From an uncultured Sphingomonadaceae bacterium (GTDB lineage: Bacteria > Pseudomonadota > Alphaproteobacteria > Sphingomonadales > Sphingomonadaceae): DNA of 64,000 nucleotides. The notes below the pieces were generated by a model. That model had not been told where the DNA came from. It did no database searches and worked only from the letters and a program-made list of their open reading frames with translations. Positions 62,849 to 64,000 of this stretch are shown here, one piece after another. The stretch's first letter is position 1; each line of letters starts with the position of its first letter. The translations under genes and the position numbers were made by a program. The DNA lies in contig CANMVC010000001.1 in assembly GCA_947501325.1 (NCBI GenBank), positions 186,001-250,000 of the forward strand. Direction: 5' to 3'.

Positions 62849-63946
62849 GTGACACAGTCTCACGCACCCAATGGCTCGAATGCCTCAGAAGGACCGTCGA
62901 CTGGCGAAGCCGAAAAAACCACCATTAGCTTTTCGCTCGACCTGGCCGATTTTCTGGCGGCAAATGACATTTCCATCGGTTTTACCTCTTACCAGACCGG
63001 ACGACTTTATCTCGTGGGTCGCGGACCGGACGGAAAGCTGGCTGTCCACGAAGCCATATATCCACAGGCAATGGGCGTTACGGCAAGCGCGAACCGCATT
63101 TACTTGGGAAGTCTGACGCAAATTGTCCGTATGGAAAATGTGCTAGGGCTGGGGCAGTTGGCAAATGATTTGCACGATAAAATCTACGTTCCACGCAATA
63201 TGCAAACAACGGGCAATGTCGACATTCACGAACTGGGCATCCGCGAGGATGGACAGATTATATTTGTCAACACGCGGCATAATTGTCTGAGTATTCCCAG
63301 TGTAACACATAGTTTCAAACCGGTCTGGAAACCGGATTTTATCTCCGACTTCGCGTCTGAAGACCGGTGCCATCTCAACGGCCTGGCGATGGTCGACGGT
63401 CAGCCGAAATATGTTAGCGCGGTTGGCCGATCCGATACAAAAGACGGCTGGCGGGAGCATCGTTTGGATGGTGGAGTGATTATTGACGTCGAGACGAACG
63501 AGATACTAACGGATGGGCTATCCATGCCGCACAGTCCACGATTTCATGTTGGACGCGTGTGGCTGTTAAACTCCGGCACTGGTGAATTGGGATGGCTCCA
63601 TCCTACCGACCATGGCTTCACGCCCGTTGCGTTTTGCCCAGGTTTTCTGCGCGGCTTGGAATTTCATAACGATCATGCTTTCGTCACTTTATCCAAACCG
63701 CGCCATGGGCATTTTGAAGGATTGGCACTCGATCAAAAGTTGAAGCAGAAAGATACTGAAGCTTGGTGCGGCATCCAGATCATATCGCTCTCCAACGGTG
63801 AAGTGGCCCAATGGCTCCGCTTTGATGGCCCAATTACTGAATTGTTTGATATCTGCGTCCTGCCCGGTGTCATTAATCCCATCACCTTGGGGCCAGAATC
63901 CCAAGAGATCAGGGATTTCATCACAATCGAAAAACCGGACTGGTAG
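62849..63946 (+). CDS. TIGR03032 family protein
   Basis: 365 residues counted from GTG 62849. The sequence matches TIGR03032: FTSYQTGRLYLVGRGPDG, VPRNMQTTGNVDIHELGI, EDRCHLNGLAMVDGQPKYVSAV, GLSMPHSPRFHVGRVWLLNSGTGELG and CPGFLRGLEFHNDHAFV. These proteins look like beta-propellers; function unknown. The frame is open back through the tRNA, so the start is uncertain; no in-frame ATG lies between the tRNA and the conserved part. It begins 46 bases after the tRNA. Confidence 0.8.
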   Translation: MTQSHAPNGSNASEGPSTGEAEKTTISFSLDLADFLAANDISIGFTSYQTGRLYLVGRGPDGKLAVHEAIYPQAMGVTASANRIYLGSLTQIVRMENVLGLGQLANDLHDKIYVPRNMQTTGNVDIHELGIREDGQIIFVNTRHNCLSIPSVTHSFKPVWKPDFISDFASEDRCHLNGLAMVDGQPKYVSAVGRSDTKDGWREHRLDGGVIIDVETNEILTDGLSMPHSPRFHVGRVWLLNSGTGELGWLHPTDHGFTPVAFCPGFLRGLEFHNDHAFVTLSKPRHGHFEGLALDQKLKQKDTEAWCGIQIISLSNGEVAQWLRFDGPITELFDICVLPGVINPITLGPESQEIRDFITIEKPDW

Positions 63947-64000
63947 ACACAGCCACCCGCCCCATTACAGAGCCGAAAGGTCAATCCGATTATTTCTCGG

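Overview
The window reads as a chromosomal segment of an alphaproteobacterium of the order Sphingomonadales. The signs are the rimP-nusA-ylxR-infB...rbfA...truB-rpsO-pnp translation cluster with alphaproteobacterial variants (YlxR fused to an L7Ae-like half, RNase E with a large acidic insert in its S1 domain, an RF2 gene without a programmed frameshift), the TonB-dependent receptors, and short hairpin repeats of a kind I associate with sphingomonads. GC is moderate; a hand count of one dnaN line gave 33/60. The genus is not determined. No complete phage, IS element, CRISPR array or rRNA operon was seen.

Layout. 1-272: tail of an MFS transporter. 324-13159 (minus strand): the translation/RNA cluster, transcribed from rimP towards pnp. 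Its usual rbfA-truB adjacency is broken by thymidine kinase, a GNAT acetyltransferase, a methyltransferase and a DUF2239 gene, and a thioesterase sits between infB and rbfA. truB carries an in-frame palindromic repeat element. 13307-14070: arsR-arsI organoarsenical pair. 14149-16358: argG followed by a Ca2+/Na+ antiporter. 16449-20216: DUF1801 protein, cyclopropane fatty acid synthase, a molybdopterin oxidoreductase/cytochrome b pair and a Rid-family protein. 20227-25245: rlmN, two exported hypothetical proteins, a histidine phosphatase and dnaN. 25433-28034: DUF2946 protein and a probable copper TonB receptor. 28097-36392: amidohydrolase, epoxide-hydrolase-like enzyme, FprA-type ferredoxin reductase, CsgG-like protein, beta-propeller and a GMC oxidoreductase. 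36670-38750: an NTF2-like lipoprotein and prfB.

38821-43526 is the most unusual part. A helix-turn-helix-like gene is interrupted by an in-frame stop, and the last 34 codons of a second copy lie about 3.9 kb away in the same orientation. Between them are three divergently oriented exported proteins: a small secreted protein, a degenerate nuclease-like protein, and an 820-residue secreted protein combining a ricin-type lectin, a Gln/Pro-rich linker, hemopexin-like repeats, a second linker and a WD40 propeller. I know of no characterised protein with that combination; a database search is needed to say whether it is new.

43694-47923: a heme-type TonB receptor behind a Fur-like palindrome, a DUF6607 protein and a lipoprotein methyltransferase. 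47978-54858 (minus strand): lepA, an outer membrane barrel, PBP1A and the AmiC-type amidase. 55406-60540 (plus strand): RNase E, an M48 protease and a DsbA-like thioredoxin. 60760-62560 (minus strand): rlmE and a Ppx/GppA phosphatase. 62730-63946: tRNA-Gln(CUG) and a TIGR03032 protein.
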